Program-made: the position numbers and the translations under genes | Source of the DNA: Meridianimarinicoccus zhengii | Lineage (GTDB): Bacteria > Pseudomonadota > Alphaproteobacteria > Rhodobacterales > Rhodobacteraceae | Length of the DNA stretch: 64,000 bases | NCBI RefSeq assembly: GCF_003254465.1 | Contig: NZ_QDFI01000008.1 | Coordinates: 34,061-98,060, forward strand | Direction of reading: 5' to 3' | The notes under the pieces: model-generated | Database searches by the model: none | Seen by the model: the letters and a program-made list of their open reading frames with translations, nothing else | What the model was told of the DNA's origin: nothing | Part shown: piece after piece, positions 9,360-17,567 of the stretch | Layout: each line of letters begins with the position of its first letter | How positions within the stretch are numbered: the first letter of the stretch is position 1

Positions 9360-10484
9360 ATGGCGATGACGCAGACGGCTTCACCCGCCGCCAATACCGG
9401 ACAGCGCGCCGCCCTCTTGGGGGCGGCAGCGACGCTTGTTCTGGCCGTGGCCTTGTTCGCGGGGGCGCGGTTCGGGCTGCTGCTGGCCATCGGGCTGGGC
9501 TTCGGGATCGTGCTCGAAGGGTTGCGGTTCGGCTTCGCCGGGCCGTGGCGGGCCATGATTCTGCGCCGCGACCCGGCGGGCATCCTTGCGCAGCTTGTCG
9601 CGATCGCCATCGTGGCGGTGGTTGCCATCCCGCTGCTGGCCTCCCACCCCGGAGAGCTGACCGGTGCCCATGCGCCGGTGGGGTTCGCCATGCTGGGCGG
9701 CGCCTTCGTGTTCGGTGCAGCCATGCAGGTGGTGCTGGGCTGCGGGTCCGGCACACTGGTGAACGCCGGCAGCGGAAACCCGGTCAGTCTCGTGGCGCTG
9801 CCGTTCTTCGCGATCGGCAGCTTTGCGGGCGCGTCGCATCTGTTGTGGTGGACCGATCTTGGCACGGCGCCCGTGGTGGTGTTCCGCGGCGCGGGCGGGC
9901 TGGTCGTCACGCTGGCGCTGCTGGCCGGTGTGGCGGGCATCGTGTGGTGGCGCGCGGCGCCCGAACATCGGAAGCTGCCGGTGCGGCGCCTGTGGATCGC
10001 GGCTGTCGTCGTGGCGCTTCTGGCGCTGGCCAACCTCGCCGTCGCGGGCCAGCCATGGGGGGTGGTCTACGGTCTTGGCCTCTGGGCGGCGAAAGGGGCC
10101 GTTGCGCTGGGTATCGATGTGACCGCCTCGCCCTTCTGGGCGGCGCCCGGCAACGCGGACCGGCTTGCGGCAAGCGTGCTGACCGATGTCACGTCGCTGA
10201 CCAATATCGGGATCATCGCGGGGGCCGCCCTTGTGGCGGCATGGCGCGGCGGGCTGGCGCAGGCGCTGCCGTCCTATCCGGCGCGGGCGTGGATTTGCAC
10301 GATCATCGCGGGGTTCCTGCTGGGCTACACCTCGCGGCTGGCGTTCGGCTGCAACGTGGGCGCGTTCTTCAGCGGCATTTCCACCGGCAGCCTGCATGGC
10401 TGGGCGTGGTTCGCCGCGGCCTTCGCGGGGGCGGTGCTGGGCGTGCGTCTTCGCCCGCTTGCGGGGCTGGAGGCACGCCCATGA
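9360..10484 (+). CDS. YeeE/YedE family transporter, TsuA-like thiosulfate uptake
   Basis: The 374-residue membrane protein has about nine hydrophobic segments and the paired sulfur-transport repeats of PF04143. Its conserved cysteines are Cys128 in VLGCGSGTLVNAGSG, one in WICTIIAG and one in FGCNVGAFFSGISTG. In characterised TsuA proteins three such cysteines pass thiosulfate through the membrane. The gene lies four bases after the periplasmic rhodanese and overlaps the next small gene by four bases. Uptake of thiosulfate or another reduced sulfur species is likely; selenium or sulfite species are alternatives. Confidence 0.85.
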   Translation: MAMTQTASPAANTGQRAALLGAAATLVLAVALFAGARFGLLLAIGLGFGIVLEGLRFGFAGPWRAMILRRDPAGILAQLVAIAIVAVVAIPLLASHPGELTGAHAPVGFAMLGGAFVFGAAMQVVLGCGSGTLVNAGSGNPVSLVALPFFAIGSFAGASHLLWWTDLGTAPVVVFRGAGGLVVTLALLAGVAGIVWWRAAPEHRKLPVRRLWIAAVVVALLALANLAVAGQPWGVVYGLGLWAAKGAVALGIDVTASPFWAAPGNADRLAASVLTDVTSLTNIGIIAGAALVAAWRGGLAQALPSYPARAWICTIIAGFLLGYTSRLAFGCNVGAFFSGISTGSLHGWAWFAAAFAGAVLGVRLRPLAGLEARP

Positions 10485-10651
10485 CACGGCACCTGACAGC
10501 GGGGCTGGCCGTGGCCTTCATCGCGGCTGTGGTTCTGGCGGACCTTGCAGGCGGTGCGGGGTTGAACCCGTATCGGGCGCCCCCGGCGCTGGCGCTTGGT
10601 TCGGGCCAGGCCTCGGCGGGCGGGCATTGCGCGGCGATGCCGGGCAACTGA
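10481..10651 (+). CDS. 56-residue membrane-anchored or secreted protein coupled to the YeeE gene
   Basis: An ATG overlaps the stop of the YeeE/YedE gene (ATGA) and opens a 57-codon frame in the local codon style. The product begins MTRHLTAGLAVAFIAAVVLA, one hydrophobic segment that could be a signal peptide or anchor. The short tail contains a single cysteine (GGHCAAMPGN) near the end. I do not recognise a family. Translational coupling and the lone cysteine suggest an accessory to sulfur transport, but that is inference. It could also be a chance frame, though the stop-start overlap argues against this. Confidence 0.55.
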   Translation: MTRHLTAGLAVAFIAAVVLADLAGGAGLNPYRAPPALALGSGQASAGGHCAAMPGN

Positions 10652-10785
10652 ACGCGCGGCGCGCGCCGGCGCGACTGACCTCCATTCCACTGCGTGCGGG
10701 TGCCGCTCGATACTTGCGGGCCGGGACCGGGTGGCATAGCGTCCCCGGCAACGATACGGACAATCCGGACGGGGGATGCAACGGG

Positions 10786-11931
10786 ATGACACGCAAGGGT
10801 TTAATGGCGGCGGTGCTGACCGCGACGATGGCCTTCGGGGGTGCGGGCGCCGCTGAAGAAGCTCTCAGGGTCGGCATGATCACCACCCTGTCGGGCGGTG
10901 GCGCGGGGCTTGGCATCGACGTGCGCGACGGCTTCCTGCTGGCGGTCAAGCAGGCCGGCGCACCCATCGAGGTGATCGTCGAGGATGACCAGCAGAAACC
11001 CGATATCGCCGTGCAGTTGTCCGACAAGCTGATCCAGGCCGAAGAGGTCGATGTCATGACCGGGATCATCTTCTCCAACATCGCCATGGCGGTGATCCCG
11101 TCGGCGCTGGCGCAGGGCAAGTTCTACCTGTCGCCCAATGCCGGGCCGTCGCAACTGGCGGGTGCCGGCTGCCATCCGGACTATTTCAACGTCGCGTGGC
11201 AGAACGACAACCTGCACGAAGCTGCCGGTGCCTATGCCAATTCCGCGGGGCTGGCCAATAGCTTCATCCTCGCGCCGAACTATCCAGCCGGGCAGGACGC
11301 GCTGACGGGGTTCAAGCGGTTCTACACGGGCGAGCTGGCGGGGGAGCTTTACACCACGCTCGGCCAGACCGATTACGCGGCCGAGATCGCGCAGATCCGC
11401 GCGAGCGGCGCGGACAGCGTGTTCTTCTTCCTGCCGGGCGGCATGGGAATTTCGTTTCTCAAGCAATATTCCGACAGCGGCGTGGACATGCCCGTGATCG
11501 GCCCGGCCTTCAGCTTTGACCAGGGCATCCTTCAGGCCGTGGGCGCCGCGGCGCTCGGGGTGCGCAATACCTCGCAATGGTCCCCGGATCTCGACAATCC
11601 GACCAATGCGGCCTTCGTGGGAAGCTTCGAAGCCGAGTACGGGCGGCTGCCGTCGCTTTATGCGAGCCAAGGCTTCGACACGGCGAACCTTCTGATCAGT
11701 GCCATGGAAAAGGCCGATGTCGCCGATCGCGACGCGTTCCGCGCGGCCCTGCGGGAAGCCGATTTCGACAGCACGCGCGGTGCGTTCCGGTTCAACACGA
11801 ACCAGCATCCGATCCAGGACATCTATGTGCGCGAAGTGATTCAGGACGGCGAGATCTTCACCAACCGGATCGTGACAACGGCGCTGCGCGATCACGGCGA
11901 CGCCTATGCCGCCGAATGCCCGATGGAGTGA
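10786..11931 (+). CDS. ABC transporter periplasmic substrate-binding protein (LivK type)
   Basis: The 381-residue protein has a signal peptide ending FGGAGAAEE and a type I periplasmic-binding fold of the Peripla_BP_6 family (LRVGMITTLSGGGAGLGID at the start of the mature part). It captures the ligand for the membrane subunits encoded directly downstream. The frame is open upstream, but the ATG at 10786 begins the signal peptide. In-order neighbours livH, livM, livG and livF make a complete transporter. The family binds branched-chain amino acids, amides, urea and aromatic acids, so the ligand is open. Confidence 0.88.
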   Translation: MTRKGLMAAVLTATMAFGGAGAAEEALRVGMITTLSGGGAGLGIDVRDGFLLAVKQAGAPIEVIVEDDQQKPDIAVQLSDKLIQAEEVDVMTGIIFSNIAMAVIPSALAQGKFYLSPNAGPSQLAGAGCHPDYFNVAWQNDNLHEAAGAYANSAGLANSFILAPNYPAGQDALTGFKRFYTGELAGELYTTLGQTDYAAEIAQIRASGADSVFFFLPGGMGISFLKQYSDSGVDMPVIGPAFSFDQGILQAVGAAALGVRNTSQWSPDLDNPTNAAFVGSFEAEYGRLPSLYASQGFDTANLLISAMEKADVADRDAFRAALREADFDSTRGAFRFNTNQHPIQDIYVREVIQDGEIFTNRIVTTALRDHGDAYAAECPME

Positions 11932-11967
11932 TGCGCTGCCCCGCCCGATGACACGTCCCGCCGCGAC

Positions 11968-12885
11968 ATGAGCACCGTCCTGCTGCTGGAGCAGCTTCTC
12001 AACGGTCTGCAATTCGGGGTGATGCTGTTCCTGATGGCCGCGGGGCTGACCCTGATCTTCGGCGTGATGGGTCTGATCAACCTCGCTCACGGCTCGCTCT
12101 ACATGATCGGGGCATTTGCCGCCGCTTCGGTGGCGGGATTTACCGGATCTTTCCTGCTGGCGCTGATGGCGGCGCTGGCGGCGGCGGCGGCGGCGGGTGC
12201 GCTGATCGAGGTGACGGTGATCCGGCGGCTTTACGCGCGCGACCATCTCGACCAGGTGCTGGCGACCTTCGCGCTGATCCTGATCCTGTCCGAAGGCACG
12301 CGCTGGCTGTTCGGGTCGTTCCCGCTTTACCTCGATGTGCCGGCGTGGCTGGCCGGCCCGGTGCGGCTTCCCGGCGGGATCGACTATCCGCGGTACCGGC
12401 TGGCGGTGATCGCCGTCGGGCTGGCCGTCGCGGGCGGGCTGGCCTGGCTGATCGCGGGCACGCGGCTCGGCATCCGCATCCGCGCCGGAGAGGCCGACCG
12501 CGAGATGATCGCGGCGCTCGGCGTGGATATCTCGCGGCTCTACACGCTGGTGTTCGCGCTTGGCGCCGCGCTCGCGGGGCTGGCGGGGGCGCTGGTGGGC
12601 GCGATCCAGTCGGTGCAGGTGGGGATGGGCGAGCCTGTCCTGATCCTCGCCTTCGTGGTCATCGTGATCGGCGGGATCGGATCGATCCGCGGCGCCTTTG
12701 TCGGTGCGCTGCTGGTCGGTCTGACCGACACCGCCGGGCGGGTCTTCATGCCGATACTCATGCAGCCCCTCGTGGGCCAGCAGCAGGCGGCGACGGTGGG
12801 CTCGGCGCTCGCATCCGTGGCGATCTACGTGCTGATGGCGCTGGTGCTGCTCGTCCGTCCCGCGGGCCTGTACGGGCGGGCCTGA
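11968..12885 (+). CDS. livH: Branched-chain amino acid type ABC permease LivH
   Basis: The 305-residue permease has about eight membrane segments and typical LivH blocks: LLEQLLNGLQFGVMLFLMAAG at the N-terminus, FGVMGLINLAHGSLYMIGAF, and the glycine-rich VIVIGGIGSIRGAFVGALLVG near the end. It forms the channel with LivM in the inner membrane. It is the second gene of the five-gene transporter operon, 36 bases after the binding protein. Confidence 0.9.
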   Translation: MSTVLLLEQLLNGLQFGVMLFLMAAGLTLIFGVMGLINLAHGSLYMIGAFAAASVAGFTGSFLLALMAALAAAAAAGALIEVTVIRRLYARDHLDQVLATFALILILSEGTRWLFGSFPLYLDVPAWLAGPVRLPGGIDYPRYRLAVIAVGLAVAGGLAWLIAGTRLGIRIRAGEADREMIAALGVDISRLYTLVFALGAALAGLAGALVGAIQSVQVGMGEPVLILAFVVIVIGGIGSIRGAFVGALLVGLTDTAGRVFMPILMQPLVGQQQAATVGSALASVAIYVLMALVLLVRPAGLYGRA

Positions 12886-12886
12886 C

Positions 12887-13864
12887 ATGGGACGCGAGCG
12901 CATCGTCAATGCCGCGCTGGCGGTGCTGCTGCTTGGCGTGCCGCTCTGGGCGCATTGGGCGGGGGAGCCGTTCACCATCACGCTGGCCACCCGCGCGGCG
13001 ATCCTTGCGCTGGCAGGGGTCGGGCTGAACCTCGCGCTCGGGACCGGTGGCCTTGTCAGCCTCGGTCACGCGGTGTTCTTCGGGCTTGGCGGGTATGCCA
13101 TGGGTATCCTCGCCCATCATGCGCAGACCTTCACGCCGCTGCCGTTGTGGGATCTGCCGGGGACGAAATCCATGCCGGTGATCTGGCTGGTGGCCATCAC
13201 GGGCGGGGCGCTGATGGCCGCTCTGATCGGGGCACTGTCGCTGCGATCGTCGGGCGTCTATTTCATCATGCTGACGCTCGCCTTCGGGCAGATGTGTTTC
13301 TATTTCGCCGTCTCCTCGCCAACCTATGGCGGGGAGGACGGGCTGTCGATCTGGGTGCGCAACGGGTTTCCGGGGCTGAACACGCTGGACCCCTTGCAGT
13401 TCTTCCTGCTCGCCTATGCCGTGCTGATGGCGGTGATCTGGGCCATGGCCCGGATCAAGGCGTCGCCCTTCGGGCTGGCGCTGGCCGCCGCACGGCAAAG
13501 CCCTGCACGGCTGGACGCGGTAGGCGCGCGGCCGTTCCGGCTGCGGCTCGTGGCGTTCGTGATCTCGGGTGCCGTCACGGCGCTGGCGGGGGCGCTGTTC
13601 GCCGATCTCAACCGCTTCGTCAGCCCGTCGATGCTGAGCTGGCAGACCAGCGGCGAACTGATCGTGATCGTCGTGCTGGGCGGCGTTGCGCGGCTTTACG
13701 GGCCTGTGGCGGGCGCGATCCTGCTGGTGACGCTGGAACACTACCTTGGCGGGATCAGCGAATACTGGCAGATCGCGCTCGGGGCCGCGCTGCTGGCGGT
13801 GGTGCTGTTCGCACGCGGCGGGCTGATCGGGGCGCTGGCGGGGCGCCCGGTGGCCCATGACTGA
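12887..13864 (+). CDS. livM: Branched-chain amino acid type ABC permease LivM
   Basis: The 325-residue permease shows LivM signatures: GLNLALGTGGLVSLGHAVFF, the LRSSGVYFIMLTLAFGQM helix and VVLGGVARLYGPVAGA near the C-terminus. It pairs with LivH. The gene starts one base after livH ends and its last eight bases overlap livG, so the membrane and ATPase subunits are translationally coupled. Confidence 0.9.
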   Translation: MGRERIVNAALAVLLLGVPLWAHWAGEPFTITLATRAAILALAGVGLNLALGTGGLVSLGHAVFFGLGGYAMGILAHHAQTFTPLPLWDLPGTKSMPVIWLVAITGGALMAALIGALSLRSSGVYFIMLTLAFGQMCFYFAVSSPTYGGEDGLSIWVRNGFPGLNTLDPLQFFLLAYAVLMAVIWAMARIKASPFGLALAAARQSPARLDAVGARPFRLRLVAFVISGAVTALAGALFADLNRFVSPSMLSWQTSGELIVIVVLGGVARLYGPVAGAILLVTLEHYLGGISEYWQIALGAALLAVVLFARGGLIGALAGRPVAHD

Positions 13865-14615
13865 ACCCGGAGCGATCCTCGAAGTCACGGGTTTGCGCAA
13901 GCGGTTCGGCGCCTTGCAGGCGACCGACGATGTCAGCCTCGATCTGCATGCGGGCGAGATCCACGCGCTTATCGGGCCCAACGGCGCGGGCAAGTCCACG
14001 CTGATCGGCCAGATCTCGGGCGCGCTGCGGCCCGATGCGGGGCGCGTGGCGATTGCCGGGCAGGATGTAACGGCGATGGATACCGCCGGTCGCGCGCGGC
14101 TTGGACTGGCGCGGACCTTCCAGATCTCGGCGTTGGCGATGGATATGACGGTGCTGCAGAATGTCGTGCTGGGCGTGGCCGGGGCGCAGCGCGGGCTGTG
14201 GCGGTTCTGGCGCCCGGCCTTGCGCGATCCGGCGCTTCTGGCACCCGCGCGTGCGGCGCTGGCCCGCACTGGCCTGACCGGCGAGGCGGCGACGCAGGTC
14301 GCGGCGCTGTCGCACGGCCAACGGCGGAGGCTGGAACTGGCCATGGCGCTGGTGCTGCGCCCGCGTCTGTTCGTGATGGACGAACCGCTGGCCGGGCTTG
14401 GCACGGATGGCAGCGCTGCACTGACCCGGACACTGGACACCCTGCGCGTCGAGGCGCCGATCCTGCTGGTCGAACACGACATGGACGCGGTGTTCCGGCT
14501 GGCCGACCGGATCAGCGTGCTGGTCGAGGGCCGGATCGTCGCCACCGGCCCGCCCGACGCGATCCGCGGCGACCGCGACGTGCGCCGTGCATATCTGGGG
14601 GAGGACGGACCGTGA
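13857..14615 (+). CDS. livG: Branched-chain amino acid type ABC ATPase LivG
   Basis: The 252-residue ATPase has Walker A GPNGAGKST, the signature motif in the variant form LSHGQRRRLE, Walker B LFVMDEPLAG, and the H-loop histidine in LLVEHDMDAVF. LSHGQ instead of LSGGQ is common in LivG-like and urea or amide transporter ATPases. It powers transport with LivF at the cytoplasmic face. It overlaps livM upstream and livF downstream. Confidence 0.9.
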   Translation: MTEPGAILEVTGLRKRFGALQATDDVSLDLHAGEIHALIGPNGAGKSTLIGQISGALRPDAGRVAIAGQDVTAMDTAGRARLGLARTFQISALAMDMTVLQNVVLGVAGAQRGLWRFWRPALRDPALLAPARAALARTGLTGEAATQVAALSHGQRRRLELAMALVLRPRLFVMDEPLAGLGTDGSAALTRTLDTLRVEAPILLVEHDMDAVFRLADRISVLVEGRIVATGPPDAIRGDRDVRRAYLGEDGP

Positions 14616-15307
14616 CCGCGCCGCTGCTGGATCTGCGCGGCGTGACCGCGCTTTATGGCGCGTCCCAGGCGCTGTTCGGTGTCGACCTGCGCGTCGATGC
14701 CGGGGGCGTGACCGCGCTCATGGGGCGCAACGGGATGGGCAAGACCACGACCATCCGCACGATCTGCGGGCTGCTGCCCAACCGCGCGGGGGAAATATTC
14801 CTCGACGGGCACGAAGTGTCGGGTCTGGCACCCCACCGGATCGCGCGGATGGGCGTGGGGCTGGTGCCTGAGGGGCGGCGCTGCTTCGCGCCGCTCACCG
14901 TGCGCGAGAACCTGATCGCCGCCGCCCGGCCCGGCCCGTGGGACATGACCCGCGTGACCGGCCTGTTCCCGCGGCTCGGCGAACGGATGGGACAGCGCGC
15001 GGGCACTCTCTCTGGGGGCGAGCAGCAGATGCTGGCGATCGGGCGGGCGCTGATGACCAACCCGCGGCTGCTGATCCTCGACGAGGCGACCGAAGGGCTG
15101 GCGCCCACCGTGCGCGCGGAAATCTGGGCCGCCATCGCGGCGCTGCGCCGGGATGCTGGCCTGGGGATTCTGCTGGTGGACAAGAGCCTGAAGGAACTCG
15201 GGGGCGTGGCGGATCGCGGCGTGATCCTCGACAAGGGGCGCACGGTTTGGGCGGGGTCCATGAGCACGCTCGATGCTGCGCTTGCGGCCCGCTGGCTGGG
15301 GGTCTGA
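14612..15307 (+). CDS. livF: Branched-chain amino acid type ABC ATPase LivF
   Basis: The 231-residue ATPase carries Walker A GRNGMGKTT, the family hallmark for LivF, plus LSGGEQQMLAIGRAL and LLILDEATEGLAP. The start is a GTG at 14612 that overlaps the livG stop (GTGA); the frame is open upstream but not homologous there. The H-loop position reads LLVDKSLKE, with no histidine, a variant common in LivF proteins. It closes the transporter operon. Confidence 0.88.
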   Translation: MTAPLLDLRGVTALYGASQALFGVDLRVDAGGVTALMGRNGMGKTTTIRTICGLLPNRAGEIFLDGHEVSGLAPHRIARMGVGLVPEGRRCFAPLTVRENLIAAARPGPWDMTRVTGLFPRLGERMGQRAGTLSGGEQQMLAIGRALMTNPRLLILDEATEGLAPTVRAEIWAAIAALRRDAGLGILLVDKSLKELGGVADRGVILDKGRTVWAGSMSTLDAALAARWLGV

Positions 15308-15390
15308 CCGACCGGCAAAAAGCCGCTTGGACGTTTGAACATCCTGCGCGAACGCTTATTGTCGTGGGAGCAGGATAACAGGAGCACGAC

Positions 15391-15783
15391 ATGGACATCT
15401 TCGCACCGGCACGCGTGGCCGCGGCGCCGCTTGCAGCCACGCTGACGCTTTGCTCGGCCATGGTGCTTTGGGCGCAGCAGGCGCAGGACTGGATTCCGGC
15501 CGAAATCACCCTGCCGACCGACATGGAGATCACCGTGGACCGCGCGATCGGGTCGTCGACGCGGATCTTCGCGTTCGTTACCGGCGAAGATGTGGGCGCC
15601 CTGATGGAGTCGTGGAACATTGCGCTGACGGAGGCGGGGTATAATATCGCGCCCGGACCCGACGAAGTCACGAACCCGCAGATCGAGTTCTCGGGCCCGG
15701 GCATAGGGAATGCGAAGATCGCCGTGCAGCCCACTGCCGATACGGACCGCAGCCTTGTGCAGTTCGACGCATCGCTGAACTGA
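15391..15783 (+). CDS. Small secreted protein of unknown function
   Basis: The 130-residue product has a hydrophobic N-terminus (residues about 8-30, ending VLWAQQAQDW) that looks like a signal peptide. A compact acidic domain of about 100 residues follows, with no cysteine in the mature part and no motif I recognise. A CAGGAG ribosome site stands before the ATG. It lies 83 bases after livF on the same strand and converges with the sugar transferase gene, so it may be an independent gene. Confidence 0.65.
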   Translation: MDIFAPARVAAAPLAATLTLCSAMVLWAQQAQDWIPAEITLPTDMEITVDRAIGSSTRIFAFVTGEDVGALMESWNIALTEAGYNIAPGPDEVTNPQIEFSGPGIGNAKIAVQPTADTDRSLVQFDASLN

Positions 15784-15798
15784 CCGGGCGGCCCGCGA

Positions 15799-16428
15799 TC
15801 AATACGCGTCGCGGGCGACGAGCAGGCGGATCGGCGTCAGCGCCAGGATCATGATGTCACGGTGCAGGGTCCAGCCTTCGATATAGTCGATATCGAGGGC
15901 CACGCGCCGCGCCATCTTGTCGAGCGTATCGGTCTCGCCGCGGGCGTTGTTGATCTGCGCCCAGCCGGTCAGGCCCGGTTTCACGGCATAGCGCCGCGCG
16001 TAATTGGCGATCTGCGGCGCGTAATGCGCGTCATGGGCGGTTGCATGGGGGCGGGGGCCGACCAGTGCCATGTCGCCGCGCAGCACGTTCCACAATTGCG
16101 GCAGTTCATCGATGGAGGTGCGGCGCAGCCAATGGCCTACGCGCGTGACCCGCGCGTCGTTGCGCGTCGCCTGTGCCAGCCCGGCACCGACGGTCATCGA
16201 GCGGAACTTGAGGATCTGGAACACGCGCCCGTTCTGTCCCGTGCGCGCCTGCCGGAACAGGACAGGGCCACGGCTGTCCAGCCGGATCGCAACCGCCACG
16301 ACGACCAGCAACGGCGCCAGCATGACCAGCGCCAGTGCGGCGAGCATGCGATCCATTGCCGATTTCGCGGCAAGCTGGATGCGGCGGGTCTGAGCGGCAG
16401 CGCGGATGGGGTGGGTGGTGGTCGTCAT
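15799..16428 (-). CDS. Bacterial sugar transferase (undecaprenyl-phosphate sugar-1-phosphate transferase)
   Basis: The 209-residue protein belongs to PF02397 (PglC/WcaJ type, short form). It has one membrane segment at residues about 27-47 and catalytic blocks KFRSMT, RRTSIDELPQLWNVLRG and ALVGPRP. It would attach the first sugar phosphate to undecaprenyl phosphate on the inner leaflet to start an exopolysaccharide or O-unit. No glycosyltransferase genes flank it, so it is an orphan initiating enzyme. The polysaccharide export gene at 51722-53077 is a possible distant partner. Confidence 0.9.
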   Translation of the reverse strand: MTTTTHPIRAAAQTRRIQLAAKSAMDRMLAALALVMLAPLLVVVAVAIRLDSRGPVLFRQARTGQNGRVFQILKFRSMTVGAGLAQATRNDARVTRVGHWLRRTSIDELPQLWNVLRGDMALVGPRPHATAHDAHYAPQIANYARRYAVKPGLTGWAQINNARGETDTLDKMARRVALDIDYIEGWTLHRDIMILALTPIRLLVARDAY

Positions 16429-16617
16429 GGCATGTCATCCCTGTTTCGGAACCTGCCGTGACATTAACCTTGACGCTCTGTTTTCTCACCCTCTGCAAGG
16501 GTTTAGTAGGGGGCACCTCGGTATGGTGCAGCCCTTCTTAAGGATAGGCGGGCTATCCGGACGGCGGTGGCGCCTTTGCGTCAACCGCCTGAATCCTGCC
16601 GGTGTGCATAGCCCGAC

Positions 16618-16634
16618 CCCGGCCTTGTGCCGGG
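16618..16634. repeat. REP-like palindrome
   Basis: CCCGGC-CTTGT-GCCGGG lies between the sugar transferase start and the E2 core stop. It shares CCCCGGCCTTG(C/T)GCCGGG with the copy at 20062-20080 and resembles the GC hairpins at 44664 and 47668. It may be a member of a scattered palindromic repeat family and could also act as a transcription end for the minus-strand operon. Confidence 0.4.
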
Positions 16635-16660
16635 ACCGGGGGCAGCCGATGGCGGATGCG

Positions 16661-17557
16661 TCAGACCATGATCCGGCGCGGATCGGCGATCAGCGCAGCG
16701 TAACGGGTGCAGAACCGTGCGGCATCGGCGCCGTTGATGACGCGGTGGTCATAGGTCAGGTCCAGCGGCACCATGGGGACCGGCGCCCATGTCTCGCCAT
16801 CCCAGACCGGCACGGTTTCGGTCCGTGTCAGCCCGAGTATCGCCAGTTCCGGCGGATTCACGATGGGGGTGAAGGCGCTGCCGCCCAACCCCCCGAGGTT
16901 CGAGATGGTCATGGATGCGCCGCCCATCTCGTCGCCCCGGATCTTGCGGGTCTGAGCGCGCCCCGCAAGGTCCGTGATCTCGGCGGCGATGGTCCACAGG
17001 CCCTTGCGGTCGGCATCGCGGATCACCGGCACCATCAGCCCGTGCGGGCTGTCCACGGCGATCCCGACATGCACGTAGTCCTTCAGCGTCAGGCTCGTGC
17101 CGTCCGGCGACAGCGACGCGTTGAAGCGCGGGAAATCCCGCAGGCAGCGCGCCAGCGCCTTGACGTGGAATGCCAGGGCCGTCAGCTTCACTCCCCGTTC
17201 CGCGGCCTCCGCCTTCAGCCGCGCCCGGGCGGCTTCCACCCCGCGCATGTCGGCGCGGTCGTGGTGGGTGACGCTGGGGATCAGCCCGTGCGCCGCCGAC
17301 AGGTTCGCCGCGGTGACCTGTGCCAGTCGCGGCATGTCTTCCTCCGCCACCGGGCCATGGGCCGCGTGATCCACCGCCCAGTAGCGTGACGGGTCCGGCC
17401 CTGACGGTGCCGCGGCCCCGGCGGTTTCGCCGCGCAGGTGCCGGTCCACGTCCTCGCGCGCGATGGCGCTGCGGCCCGTGGCCTTGGCCACCGTGTCGAT
17501 ATCCACGCCCTGCCGCGCGGCATGGGCGCGGGTCGCCGGGCTTGCCGTGATCTCCAT
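16661..17557 (-). CDS. 2-oxoacid dehydrogenase E2 acyltransferase core without lipoyl domain
   Basis: The 298-residue protein begins directly with a peripheral subunit-binding domain (residues about 4-41, ASPATRAHAARQGVDIDTVA). After a short linker comes the catalytic acyltransferase domain, with the active His271 and Asn275 in YDHRVINGAD. No lipoyl domain is present, which is abnormal because E2 needs a lipoyl arm. I chose the ATG at 17557 with TAAGGGGAAC upstream; earlier in-frame codons add only unrelated sequence. It is the last gene of an operon with E1 alpha, E1 beta and a separate lipoyl protein, so the lipoyl arm is probably supplied in trans. Confidence 0.85.
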   Translation of the reverse strand: MEITASPATRAHAARQGVDIDTVAKATGRSAIAREDVDRHLRGETAGAAAPSGPDPSRYWAVDHAAHGPVAEEDMPRLAQVTAANLSAAHGLIPSVTHHDRADMRGVEAARARLKAEAAERGVKLTALAFHVKALARCLRDFPRFNASLSPDGTSLTLKDYVHVGIAVDSPHGLMVPVIRDADRKGLWTIAAEITDLAGRAQTRKIRGDEMGGASMTISNLGGLGGSAFTPIVNPPELAILGLTRTETVPVWDGETWAPVPMVPLDLTYDHRVINGADAARFCTRYAALIADPRRIMV

Positions 17558-17567
17558 GTCGTTCCCC

